DNA of 64,000 nucleotides. Origin: Anaerolineae bacterium (lineage in GTDB: Bacteria > Chloroflexota > Anaerolineae > 4572-78 > J111). The translations under genes and the position numbers were made by a program. Below, one piece after another: positions 44,068 through 51,529 of the stretch (positions are counted from its first letter, which is position 1; each line of letters opens with the position of its first letter). The notes beneath the pieces were generated by a model. That model saw nothing but the letters and a program-made list of their open reading frames with translations. It did not search any database and was not told the DNA's origin. The stretch lies in assembly GCA_023151115.1 (NCBI GenBank), contig JAKLJP010000011.1:1-64000 (forward strand), in the 5' to 3' direction.

Positions 44068-44778
44068 TTAAGCGATTTCTAATTCCACCAGCGTCTCTTC
44101 TAACTGCCAGATTACCTCATCCACAAAAGGCAGAGGTCGCTCCAGCTTGTCGAGCGCTGTATCCAGAGCCGCCGCCAGGGACGGCTGGCCTTGCTGAGCC
44201 GCCCTGACCCGGGCCAGGCGCAGCCGGCGAATCGCTTCGTTGATGCGGGGTGTTTGATAGAGTTGGTCCAGCGCACTGATAACAAGCTGGCTCAACGCTT
44301 CTGGCAGCGGCTCGGTCACAGCCGGCTGAGGCCCAGAATAAGCTCGTTTGGCAACGGGCACACTCTCCGTCCAGTCCGGCCCGTAGCTGGCCTGCATCGT
44401 TTCAAAGTTGCCATTAAAATAGATGTAAATGTGCTGGTTCCATAATACGGCATTGACCGCATCGTAAACTTCGTCGGGGTCGGGGCTGTGGGCGATCAAC
44501 TTGCCATGCAGCGGCTCATACTCTTCATCTTCAGCCGGTGAAATGATAAAAGCCAGCCATTCATCGGGGAAGATGCGGGCAATCTCTTCAATCAACGGCA
44601 GGCGTTCCACCTCGGTCATAGTATTGTAAGGACAGCCGCAGTTGCAATCGCCGCCACATTGGCCCGGCGTTTTGCAGCCGGTGCGTTTGGTAAAAGGCTC
44701 AGTATACCAGTTTTCCGGTTCCTGAGTTCGGCCGGGTAAGGCCGGAGCCAAATCAAGCAGTTCAATTTTGGTCAACAA
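44068..44778 (-). CDS. Uncharacterised protein with N-terminal Cys cluster
   Basis: I do not recognise this 236-residue protein. Near the N-terminus is CKTPGQCGGDCNCGC (Cys35, 41, 45, 47, 49), spaced like a ligand set for zinc or an Fe-S cluster. The rest is soluble, mixed alpha/beta, with HIYIYFNGNFETMQASYGPDW in the middle and a helical, Leu-rich C-terminus. The start is a TTG at 44778 with AGGA 6-7 bases before it. It stands alone after lipB on the same strand. Function unknown. Confidence 0.7.
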   Translation of the reverse strand: MLTKIELLDLAPALPGRTQEPENWYTEPFTKRTGCKTPGQCGGDCNCGCPYNTMTEVERLPLIEEIARIFPDEWLAFIISPAEDEEYEPLHGKLIAHSPDPDEVYDAVNAVLWNQHIYIYFNGNFETMQASYGPDWTESVPVAKRAYSGPQPAVTEPLPEALSQLVISALDQLYQTPRINEAIRRLRLARVRAAQQGQPSLAAALDTALDKLERPLPFVDEVIWQLEETLVELEIA

Positions 44779-44961
44779 TGATTATTCCTAACAGTCGCAA
44801 AGAGTTGGTCCTATTATTTATTATAAATTTCACAGGTAGATTAATCAAGAAGCTGTCAGGAATTTTGACCGCCGGCGCCCACCTTTATTTACAGTTAGCT
44901 CGCCTGGTTTCTTGGAAAACAGCAGCAATGGTACAATAGTGCCCCGGTGCTGCTGACAAGT

Positions 44962-44999
44962 AGACCCGAATGGTTTGGTAAAGCTTACCATTCGGGTCT
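44962..44999. repeat. 13-bp perfect hairpin
   Basis: AGACCCGAATGGT / ACCATTCGGGTCT around a 12-base loop which itself contains GGTAA-AGC-TTACC pairing. No T-tract follows, so it is not a typical terminator. Confidence 0.85.
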
Positions 45000-45095
45000 G
45001 TTACGTAACAATTTTACCACAGATTAACCTAGTCGTACTCTACGATTACTCTACGACGTGTGAAAGCTGTTTACACATATTCATCTGTAACCCCT

Positions 45096-45145
45096 TTTGG
45101 CAGAGTTAACTCTGCCAAATACCCATTACGGATACATATCCGTAA
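45096..45145. repeat. Perfect 24-base palindrome next to a TTACGGATA hairpin
   Basis: TTTGGCAGAGTT is followed at once by its complement (45096-45119, no loop). Six bases later TTACGGATA-CA-TATCCGTAA (45126-45145) forms a second hairpin related to those at 778-799 and 1492-1513. The pair sits 76 bases before the aminotransferase start. Confidence 0.9.
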
Positions 45146-45221
45146 CGATCTCCAACAGCTTTACCTGCCTGAAAGTTGTCTGCTACCAGGCAGACCGCAA
45201 ATTTTGAAAGGATAACCCGGC

Positions 45222-46388
45222 ATGACGTATCTGGCGCAGCGTGTCCGCAACTTTGGCACGACGATTTTTTTTGAAATGACCAGCCTGGCCAACCAGCATG
45301 GGGCCATCAACCTGGGGCAGGGCTTCCCCGATTTTCCCGGCCCCGATTTTTTGAAAGAGGCAGCCATCCAGGCCATCCAGGCCGACATTAATCAGTATGC
45401 TCCCGGCAGCGGCCGGCTCTCCCTGCGCGAGGCTATTGCCGCCAAGATGGCCCGCCACTACAACCTGGTAGTCAACCCGGCCACCGACATCACCGTGACC
45501 AGCGGCGCAACCGAGGCCATTTTTGCCGCCATCATGGGCCTGGTCAACCCCGGCGACGAGGTGATTCTGTTTGAACCTTACTACGATTCCTACCTGCCCT
45601 CGGTTCAGATGGCCGGCGGTGTGCCCCGTTTTTACACCCTGCGCCCGCCCGACTGGGCTATTGTCCCCGAGGAATTGGCGGCCCTCTTCTCGCCCAAAAC
45701 TAAACTGATCTTGGTCAACACCCCGCACAACCCCACCGGCAAAGTCTACTCCGAGACCGAATTGCGCTTGATTGCCGAGTTGTGCCAGAAATATGATGTT
45801 ATCGCCATTGTTGATGAAGTGTACGAGCATATCATCTTCGACGGCCTCAAGCATGTCTCGCTGGCCGGACTGCCCGGCATGGCCGAGCGGACCATCACCA
45901 TTTCCAGCGCCGGCAAAACTTTCAGCATGACCGGCTGGAAAGTCGGCTGGGCGGTGGCCCCGGCCGAATTAAGCCAGGCGGTTTTTCGGGTGCATCAATT
46001 TGTGACCTACTCCGTGGCTGCGCCGCTGCAAGAGGGCGCCGTCACCGCTTTGCAAATCGCCGGCGATTATTACACCGAGCTGGCCGCCATGTACCAGGCC
46101 AACCGCGATTTCCTGGCCGACGCGCTGGCCGAAGCCGGCCTGGAGCCGATTATCCCTCAGGGAACTTATTTTATCATGGTAGATATCAGTCATCTCGGTT
46201 TTCCCGACGACGTGGCTTTCTGCCGCACCCTGACCACCGAAATTGGTGTGGCCGCCATCCCCCCCAGCGCCTTTTACTTCAACCCCGCCGACGGGGCCGG
46301 CCTGGCCCGTTTCGCTTTTTGCAAAACCCGGCCCACCCTCGAAGAAGCCGCCCGGCGGCTGCTAAAATTGAAAGAGGTGAAACGCTGA
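45222..46388 (+). CDS. PLP-dependent class I/II aminotransferase
   Basis: The 388-residue fold-type I enzyme has NLGQGFPDFPGPDFL at the N-terminus, VTSGATEAIFAA, NTPHNPTGKVY, VDEVYEHIIFDG and the PLP-binding Lys232 in SSAGKTFSMTGWKVGW. The sequence pattern matches the kynurenine/glutamine-aminotransferase and methionine-aminotransferase-like group (YbdL type). It transfers amino groups between amino acids and keto acids in the cytoplasm; the exact pair is not readable. It starts 76 bases after a cluster of palindromes. Confidence 0.93.
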   Translation: MTYLAQRVRNFGTTIFFEMTSLANQHGAINLGQGFPDFPGPDFLKEAAIQAIQADINQYAPGSGRLSLREAIAAKMARHYNLVVNPATDITVTSGATEAIFAAIMGLVNPGDEVILFEPYYDSYLPSVQMAGGVPRFYTLRPPDWAIVPEELAALFSPKTKLILVNTPHNPTGKVYSETELRLIAELCQKYDVIAIVDEVYEHIIFDGLKHVSLAGLPGMAERTITISSAGKTFSMTGWKVGWAVAPAELSQAVFRVHQFVTYSVAAPLQEGAVTALQIAGDYYTELAAMYQANRDFLADALAEAGLEPIIPQGTYFIMVDISHLGFPDDVAFCRTLTTEIGVAAIPPSAFYFNPADGAGLARFAFCKTRPTLEEAARRLLKLKEVKR

Positions 46389-46432
46389 CGGATAGCTTAA
46401 AACTGCCTCTTTTGCTATAATCCCCTTGTCGG

Positions 46433-46487
46433 ATATCACGTTTAACGTTTTTACGTTTCACGTACCACGCACCACGCCTCAAAAATC
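46433..46487. repeat. Word repeat (ACGTTT / ACCACGC words)
   Basis: TCACGTTTAACG, TTTACGTTTCACG and TACCACGCACCACG words lie in tandem. Similar words occur at 5198-5224, 51450-51500 and 57594-57653. It lies upstream of the OsmC gene. Confidence 0.6.
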
Positions 46488-46511
46488 CAAATACCTTCAA
46501 AGGAGAAACTC

Positions 46512-46913
46512 ATGGGCACTGTCAACGCCTCGGCTCGCTGGACGGGCGAGCAGTTGAACTTTATCGGCACAAGCTACAAGGGCCACCAAATTCCGATGGG
46601 CGGCGACAACATTTCGCCGACCCAACTGCTGCTGCTGGGGCTGGCCGGCTGCACCGGCATGGATGTGGTCAGCATTTTGCAAAAAAAACGGCTGGCTCTC
46701 CGCTCGGTGGAGGTCTTCATTGCCGCCCACCAGCCCGACGACTACCCCAAACCCTATCACACCATCGAGATCAAATATGTGGTTAAGGGCGACAATATTG
46801 ACGCGGCAGCCGTGCAGCGGGCGATTGAGCTTTCAAAAGAAAAATATTGTATCGTCAGCCAGACATTGCAGAATGAGGTCAAAATTCAAACCTCGTTTGA
46901 GATCGAGGCATAA
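46512..46913 (+). CDS. OsmC/Ohr-family protein
   Basis: The 133-residue protein has the OsmC pattern SPTQLLLLGLAGCTGMDVVSIL (Cys47) and the second Cys113 in EKYCIVS. The two Cys form the peroxidatic pair that reduces organic hydroperoxides in the family. SD AAAGGAGAA is strong. It is followed by an inverted repeat and then the aminopeptidase gene on the same strand. Confidence 0.93.
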   Translation: MGTVNASARWTGEQLNFIGTSYKGHQIPMGGDNISPTQLLLLGLAGCTGMDVVSILQKKRLALRSVEVFIAAHQPDDYPKPYHTIEIKYVVKGDNIDAAAVQRAIELSKEKYCIVSQTLQNEVKIQTSFEIEA

Positions 46914-46919
46914 TCGGCT

Positions 46920-46986
46920 GACCGGGGACGGAAGACCGGAGACCGGGATTTTGGATTTGCCGGTTTCCGGTCCCCTGTCCCCGGTC
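46920..46986. repeat. Word-based inverted repeat (GACCGGGGAC type)
   Basis: GACCGGGGAC (46920-46929) pairs with GTCCCCGGTC (46977-46986). Inner GGAAGACCGGAGACCGG words face CCGGTTTCCGGTCCCC. It lies between OsmC and the aminopeptidase and shares words with 40927-40962. Confidence 0.88.
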
Positions 46987-47003
46987 TATTTCAGGAGGTT
47001 TCA

Positions 47004-48527
47004 TTGAACGTCACCATCCAACAAGGCAGCATCCAGACTATTGCTGCTGATGCAATTATTGTCAATCTCTTTCAAGGGGTGACTGCACCCACGGGGGCGA
47101 CCGGAGCGGTGGACCAAGCCCTCGGCGGAGCTATTAGTGAATTGATTGCTGGAGGCGATCTACGTGGCAAGGCCGGCGAGACCGTGGTGCTCTACCCACG
47201 CGGGGCCATTCCCGCCCGACGGGTGATTGTGGTGGGCCTGGGCAAACCCGACAAGTTTGATTTGGAAGCGGTACGCGAAGCCGCCGGGTCTGCCATCAAA
47301 CAGGCTCAAAAAGTCGGCGCGGCTATGGTGGCGACGGTGGTTCACGGGGGCGACGCGGGGGGGCTGGACCTGGCCGAGGCTGCTCAGGCCGTGGTTGAAG
47401 GGAGCCTGCTGGCCCTCTACCGCTACGATGCGCCCCGCGCCAAAAAAGAGAACGACGATGAAACGCCGGTAGACTCGCTGACCCTGGTTGAGTTTGATGC
47501 GGCCAAAATCGGCGCGGTGGAGGCCGGAGCCAAAGCCGGCCAAATCATCGCTGACAGCGTGGCCCTGGCCCGGACGCTGGTCAACCAGCCCAGCAATATC
47601 GCCACCCCCACGGCGCTGGCCCAGGCGGCTCAGGCTATGTGCGCCGAGGCCGGCTTGATCTGCCGGGTGCTGGATGAGCCGGAGCTGCGGGCCGAGGGCA
47701 TGGGCGCACTGCTGGCCGTCACCCAGGGGTCGGACCAGCCGGCCAAATTTGTGGTCATGGAACACTGCCCGGAAAGCTGCCTGACCCAGCCGCCGGTGGT
47801 GCTGGTGGGCAAAGGCGTGGCCTTTGATACCGGCGGCTACTCGATCAAACCGGCAGACAGCATGCTGGGCATGAAAGCGGATATGGCCGGAGCCGCTGCG
47901 GTTATTGGGGCGCTGCGGGCCGCTGCTTTACTGCAACTACCTTTGCGAGTAATCGGGCTGACCCCGCTGGTCGAAAATATGATCAGCGCCACTGCCTACA
48001 AGCCCGCCGACGTTTTTACCGCCAAAAACGGCCTGACCATCGAAATTGCTAACACCGACGCCGAGGGCCGGCTTATTCTGGCCGACGCGCTGTGTTATGC
48101 TGGGGAACTCAAACCGGCGGTGGTGATTGACGTCGCCACACTGACCGGGGCCAAAGGGGTGGCTCTGGGGTCACGCACCAATGCCCTCTTTTGTGATGAC
48201 GACGCCTTGCGCGAGGCGCTGCTGGCCGCCAGTCAAAAAACCGGTGAACCGCTGTGGCGTATGCCGCTTGATCCTGCTTATGACCGGCAGATCAAAAGCC
48301 GGGTGGCCGACCTCAAAAATTCGGGGGGACGCAGCGGTGGGGCGATAACTGCCGCCCGTTTTTTGGCCCACTTTGCAGGCGATTGGCCCTGGGCGCATAT
48401 TGACATGGCCGGCAGCGCCGAATACAACGGCGGCCCGGAGGATACCCCGCGCAGCTACCTGGTCAAAGGGGCCACCGGCATTCCTCTGAGGACATTGGTT
48501 GAGTATTTGCGAAGTGTAGCCAAGTAG
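47004..48527 (+). CDS. pepA: Leucyl aminopeptidase (M17 family)
   Basis: The 507-residue protein has the M17 signature NTDAEGRLILADAL, the metal-binding VGKGVAFDTGGYSIKP and MLGMKADMAGAA, and a C-terminal SGGAITAARFLAHFAGDWPWAHIDMAG. It removes N-terminal residues, preferably Leu, using two metal ions, usually as a hexamer. The start is TTG at 47004, supported by the strong SD AGGAGG 7 bases upstream. It ends 15 bases before the next gene. Confidence 0.95.
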   Translation: MNVTIQQGSIQTIAADAIIVNLFQGVTAPTGATGAVDQALGGAISELIAGGDLRGKAGETVVLYPRGAIPARRVIVVGLGKPDKFDLEAVREAAGSAIKQAQKVGAAMVATVVHGGDAGGLDLAEAAQAVVEGSLLALYRYDAPRAKKENDDETPVDSLTLVEFDAAKIGAVEAGAKAGQIIADSVALARTLVNQPSNIATPTALAQAAQAMCAEAGLICRVLDEPELRAEGMGALLAVTQGSDQPAKFVVMEHCPESCLTQPPVVLVGKGVAFDTGGYSIKPADSMLGMKADMAGAAAVIGALRAAALLQLPLRVIGLTPLVENMISATAYKPADVFTAKNGLTIEIANTDAEGRLILADALCYAGELKPAVVIDVATLTGAKGVALGSRTNALFCDDDALREALLAASQKTGEPLWRMPLDPAYDRQIKSRVADLKNSGGRSGGAITAARFLAHFAGDWPWAHIDMAGSAEYNGGPEDTPRSYLVKGATGIPLRTLVEYLRSVAK

Positions 48528-48542
48528 ATTGAGGAGATTGCA

Positions 48543-48874
48543 ATGCAGTGGGAAGAAATTCGTAACCGTTATCCTCATCAGTGGCTTTTAGTTGAGGCCA
48601 TAAAAGCGCATTCCGAGGCAGACAAACGCATCCTTGAGCAAATTTCGGTAATTAGCACCTATCCTGACTCGGTAATGGCTATGCAAGGGTATACTCAACT
48701 TCATCATGAAGCTCCTGAACGTGAACTATACTTTGCACGGATACAAACTGCGTTTTTCTACACTGGCAAAAAGCTCAGTTTGTGCCTGCGGGCAGTATAT
48801 ATGTTCTACATACCGATCGTGAATCTCTTGATATTACCGAGCGGATGTGGCTAGGTGTGCGAGGAATCCGGTGA
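48543..48874 (+). pseudogene. Frameshifted small protein gene upstream of the retropepsin-like gene
   Basis: The first part reads MQWEEIRNRYPHQWLLVEAI...HHEAPERELY, a small conserved family known to precede retropepsin-like genes. Its expected ending, YVLHTDRESLDITERMW...GIR, is present but in another frame, ending at TGA 48872-48874. About 70 bases of unrelated sequence lie between RELY and YVLHT, and the open frame runs on to 48854 with no family character. An insertion with frameshift is the simplest reading. The TGA overlaps a GTG at 48871, which marks the old coupling to the next gene. Confidence 0.6.
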
Positions 48875-48889
48875 AAGTACGCTTAAAGG

Positions 48890-49246
48890 ATGGATTACCC
48901 TATTGTTGAGGTTTCCCTGACCTATCGAGGGCGACAAATCACCTTTGAGAATGTTCTGCTGGATACCGGCTCAGGCGGCGCCATCTTTTCTGCGGACAGA
49001 GTTTTAGCGATTGGTTTACACTTGGAACCCAATGACTTTATCCATCGGATTCGTGGAATAGGCGGGGCAGAGTTTGTGTTCACCAAGCCGCTTGACCGTT
49101 TAACTTTAGGACCACTTTCGGTCACTGATTTTGAAATTGGAGTGGGCGCGATGGACTATGGGGTGGATATGGATGGCATTGTGGGGATGGATTTTATGCT
49201 CCAAGTGGGAGCAAAAATTGATTTAGCTCAATTGGAGATATATTGA
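48890..49246 (+). CDS. Retropepsin-like aspartic protease domain protein
   Basis: The 118-residue protein has LLDTGSGGAIFS, the Asp-Thr-Gly active-site motif of retropepsins, and DGIVGMDFMLQVGAKIDL near the end. Members act as homodimers, each chain giving one Asp. The expected start is GTG at 48871, coupled to the previous gene by GTGA, with VKVRLKDGLP as N-terminus. That frame meets a stop after 12 codons, and the protease is open only from ATG 48890. So it may use the later ATG or may have lost its coupled start by a one-base change. Confidence 0.72.
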   Translation: MDYPIVEVSLTYRGRQITFENVLLDTGSGGAIFSADRVLAIGLHLEPNDFIHRIRGIGGAEFVFTKPLDRLTLGPLSVTDFEIGVGAMDYGVDMDGIVGMDFMLQVGAKIDLAQLEIY

Positions 49247-49298
49247 ATCAGCAATGGCCTGGAATTGGACTGGTAAATTGTCATGTCATTTCCGGGAA

Positions 49299-49646
49299 TT
49301 AAATTGTTTGGCTGCGCAGCCGACGGGCCAGGAACCAACTGAGGATGGAAATAAATAAGGTCATGAGCGCGGCCAGGATTAATAGATCGCGGGAGGGGTT
49401 GGGCGGGGTGTAGCCTTCGGCCCGGCGCAGATAGGCGGTGGTCAATAGCTCCCGCTTCAGTTCCGTTTCAAAGCTGCGAGCGGGAGAAACCGGCTGCAAG
49501 GTGGATTTGACCTGTTCGGCCACGCCGAGCAGGGAGGTTAACTCTGCGGCATCGCTCAAATCCAGCGCTTCATCGCTCTCCGCCGTGCCTCTGACCAAAC
49601 GATCGGCATGCGCCGCCAGAATTTCTTTGAGTAGTTTCTTATCCAT
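49299..49646 (-). CDS. Small single-pass membrane protein, probable sigma-factor partner
   Basis: The 115-residue protein has a soluble acidic N-terminus (MDKKLLKEILAAHADRLVRG, then SLLGVAEQVKSTLQ) and one C-terminal membrane helix (about 90-108) with a positive end (RRLRS). Proteins with this plan are often anti-sigma factors in Chloroflexota. A sigma-factor gene lies 1.1 kb upstream on the same strand, with one DegV gene between. SD GAAGGAA precedes ATG 49646. No zinc motif of ZAS anti-sigma factors is visible, so the role is inferred from context. Confidence 0.6.
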   Translation of the reverse strand: MDKKLLKEILAAHADRLVRGTAESDEALDLSDAAELTSLLGVAEQVKSTLQPVSPARSFETELKRELLTTAYLRRAEGYTPPNPSRDLLILAALMTLFISILSWFLARRLRSQTI

Positions 49647-49671
49647 AAAAATATTCCTTCTACAAGTCACA

Positions 49672-49729
49672 AAGTAGCAGGGTTGCAAAGTAGCAAATTA
49701 TTGCTACCCTGCTACTTGTTACCCTATTA
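49672..49729. repeat. Word-based inverted repeat supplying the degV stop
   Basis: AAGTAGCAGGGTTGCAA (49672-49688) pairs with TTGCTACCCTGCTACTT (49701-49717), one mismatch. The following TTACCCTATTACCC gives the TAA stop of the minus-strand DegV gene (49727-49729). Related words occur at 3500-3521 and 53345-53403. Confidence 0.88.
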
Positions 49730-50572
49730 CCCTTCCACCGGGTAGGTGGCAAACCCCACCGTGCCGGGTCCAAAATGAACAGCCAGCGACAGAGCCAGGT
49801 CAGCCATAAAAGTTTCCTGACAATTGAGCTGGCTACGGGCCAGGGCCAGGAGGGTAGCTGCTTCACGCGGAGCCTGAGCATGGGTTACTCCCAGGTGAAC
49901 CGGGGTCTGTCCCACCCGTTCTGCGGCCAGTTCAACCATGCGTGCAAAGCCTTTTTGCTGGCTGCGAGCGCGTTCAATCGGAATCAAAGCTCCTTCGTCT
50001 ACACTAATAATCGGCTTGACGTGTAGCAATGAGGCTAACAGTTCGCGCAGCCGGCCTACTCGTCCGCTCATGCGGGCATAATGCAAGTCCTTGAGCATAA
50101 TAAAGACATGAATTTCGGGCCGGCGCGCTTCCAACCGGGCGGCAATCTCGGCAGTGCTCAGCCCGGCCTCGGCCAGCAGCACCGCCTCCCGCACCATGAG
50201 GCCCAACCCTACGGAACTGGTTAAACTATCTATCACATAAACCTTAACCTGATCCTGCACCTGTCGAGCGGCCAGGATGGCGCTTTGCCAGGTGCCGCTC
50301 AATTTGCTGGTCAGGTGAATAGAGAGAATTTCGCTGCCATTGTCAGCCAGGCGTTGATAGACCTGGCTAAATTCACCCACTGCCGGCTGCGAGGTAGTGG
50401 GCAAAGCGCCTTCAGCCTTGATGCGCTGGTAAAAGGCGGCCGGGTCAATTGTTTGCCCTTCGTAAAAGGTTTCCAGGCCAAATTGAATATTAATCGGGAC
50501 GACGGTTAAACCATAGCGGCTAATCCAGCCCGGCGGTAAATCACAGGTCGAATCGGTAACGATTTTGATCAC
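49727..50572 (-). CDS. DegV family fatty-acid-binding protein (copy 1)
   Basis: The 281-residue protein starts IKIVTDSTCDLPPGW and has TTSQPAVGEF, LSIHLTSKLSGTWQSA and GRVGRLRELLASLLHVKPII, the DegV fold. Bacterial DegV/FakB-type proteins bind a fatty acid and present it to FakA for phosphorylation. No FakA gene is in the window. The TAA stop lies in a word repeat. It is paralogous to the DegV at 51530-52396, with clearly different sequence. Confidence 0.93.
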   Translation of the reverse strand: MIKIVTDSTCDLPPGWISRYGLTVVPINIQFGLETFYEGQTIDPAAFYQRIKAEGALPTTSQPAVGEFSQVYQRLADNGSEILSIHLTSKLSGTWQSAILAARQVQDQVKVYVIDSLTSSVGLGLMVREAVLLAEAGLSTAEIAARLEARRPEIHVFIMLKDLHYARMSGRVGRLRELLASLLHVKPIISVDEGALIPIERARSQQKGFARMVELAAERVGQTPVHLGVTHAQAPREAATLLALARSQLNCQETFMADLALSLAVHFGPGTVGFATYPVEG

Positions 50573-50669
50573 AGGTTAATCAGACAATTTAGGAATACCC
50601 AAAATCAATGGGCTTTGATCTTCAGCAACTTTATCTCGGAAGGTTGCGCTCTGCGTGCCTTTGGCAAGA

Positions 50670-50721
50670 TTGGAAGGCTGGTAAAAGCGATATCCAACCT
50701 TCCGTACTTCCAGCCTTCCAA
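50670..50721. repeat. Word-based inverted repeat (TTGGAAGGCTGG type)
   Basis: TTGGAAGGCTGG (50670-50681) and CCAGCCTTCCAA (50710-50721) are perfect complements. Inner and outer TTGG/CCAA words extend it. It lies between the sigma-factor stop and the DegV start. Confidence 0.88.
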
Positions 50722-50752
50722 CTTTTTACCAAATTTTGCCTGCCGTCAAAAC

Positions 50753-51379
50753 TCATTTTTCCCTCAGTTCCTCCAGTTCCTTCAATTCCAATGAGTTTCC
50801 GGGTAATGATGTTGACGCTTCGGCAGACGGATGTTCCTGCTCGGTTAGCAGCTCCTTGAGCGAAACCAGGGTGCGATGATAGAGCGACTTGATGGCCCCC
50901 TCGCTGCGACCCATCACCCGGCCAATCTCGGCGTTTGACATGCGCTCGACAAATTTGAGTACCAGCAACTCCTGGCGCTCGCGGGGCAGCCGTTGAATGG
51001 CGGCCAACAGCAGTTCGCTCTCGTTGGCCTTTTCGACAGCCTGCTGCGGGCTTTCCTGGTGGCCGCCGCTTAGGTCCACATCCTCCAGGCCGACCACCTG
51101 GCGGCGGCTGTGGTCTCTGCGCCAGTTAACCAGCAAATTATGGGCAATGCGATACAGCCAGGCGGCAAAGGGTGCTCCTTTATTGTTGTAATGGGGAATA
51201 TGATTGAGCGCCCGGTGAAACACTTTGGCCGTCAAATCTTCTGCATCGTGGTGATTGCCGAGGCGATAGTAAATGTAATTATAAATTTTGTCTACATACA
51301 ACTCATAAAGCCGGCCAAAGGCTTCTGGGTCGGTTTTGGCTTGCTCGATGAGTTGCGTTTCATCCATAGCTTCGAACAT
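50753..51379 (-). CDS. ECF-type sigma-70 family factor
   Basis: The 208-residue protein has region 2 (FGRLYELYVDKIYNYIYYRLGNHHDAEDLTAKVFHRAL, then AWLYRIAHNLLVNWRRD) and region 4 (LPRERQELLVLKFVERMSNAEIGRVMGRSEGAIKSLYHR). It should direct RNA polymerase to a stress or surface regulon. Downstream, after a DegV gene, a small membrane protein could be its partner. The C-terminal tail LELKELEELREK is encoded by AAGGAACTGGAGGAACTG words, like repeats elsewhere in the window, and looks like an appended repeat. The ATG at 51379 or that at 51367 could be used; neither has a strong SD. Confidence 0.92.
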   Translation of the reverse strand: MFEAMDETQLIEQAKTDPEAFGRLYELYVDKIYNYIYYRLGNHHDAEDLTAKVFHRALNHIPHYNNKGAPFAAWLYRIAHNLLVNWRRDHSRRQVVGLEDVDLSGGHQESPQQAVEKANESELLLAAIQRLPRERQELLVLKFVERMSNAEIGRVMGRSEGAIKSLYHRTLVSLKELLTEQEHPSAEASTSLPGNSLELKELEELREK

Positions 51380-51449
51380 TTAAACACGGCTCGTTGAAAA
51401 AAGTTATGTCCAGTGGTTCAGCAATGTATCGTTAAAGGGCATAGCTGGA

Positions 51450-51500
51450 ACGTGGTGCGTAGTGCGTGGTTCGTAATATTCCACGCACTACGCACCACGT
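51450..51500. repeat. 20-bp perfect inverted repeat (CGTGGTGCGTAGTG type)
   Basis: Arms at 51450-51469 and 51481-51500 are exact complements with an 11-base loop. It lies between DegV copy 2 and the sigma gene. The same GTGGTGCGT words make the in-gene element at 57594-57653. Confidence 0.92.
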
Positions 51501-51529
51501 CACACGTAGAAGAAATTATCTGGACATCA

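Larger units (their letters stand above)
44779..45221. other. Gap with stacked palindromes
   Basis: No credible gene. It contains a 13-bp hairpin (44962-44974 / 44987-44999, arms AGACCCGAATGGT), a perfect 24-base palindrome (45096-45119) and a 9-bp hairpin (45126-45145). Confidence 0.7.

Noticed and set aside
43878..44207. Plus-strand open frame of 109 codons between lipB and the Cys-cluster gene
   Set aside because: It overlaps the 3' end of the gene at 44068-44778, has no SD, and its C-terminal Pro-rich part is the antisense of that gene.
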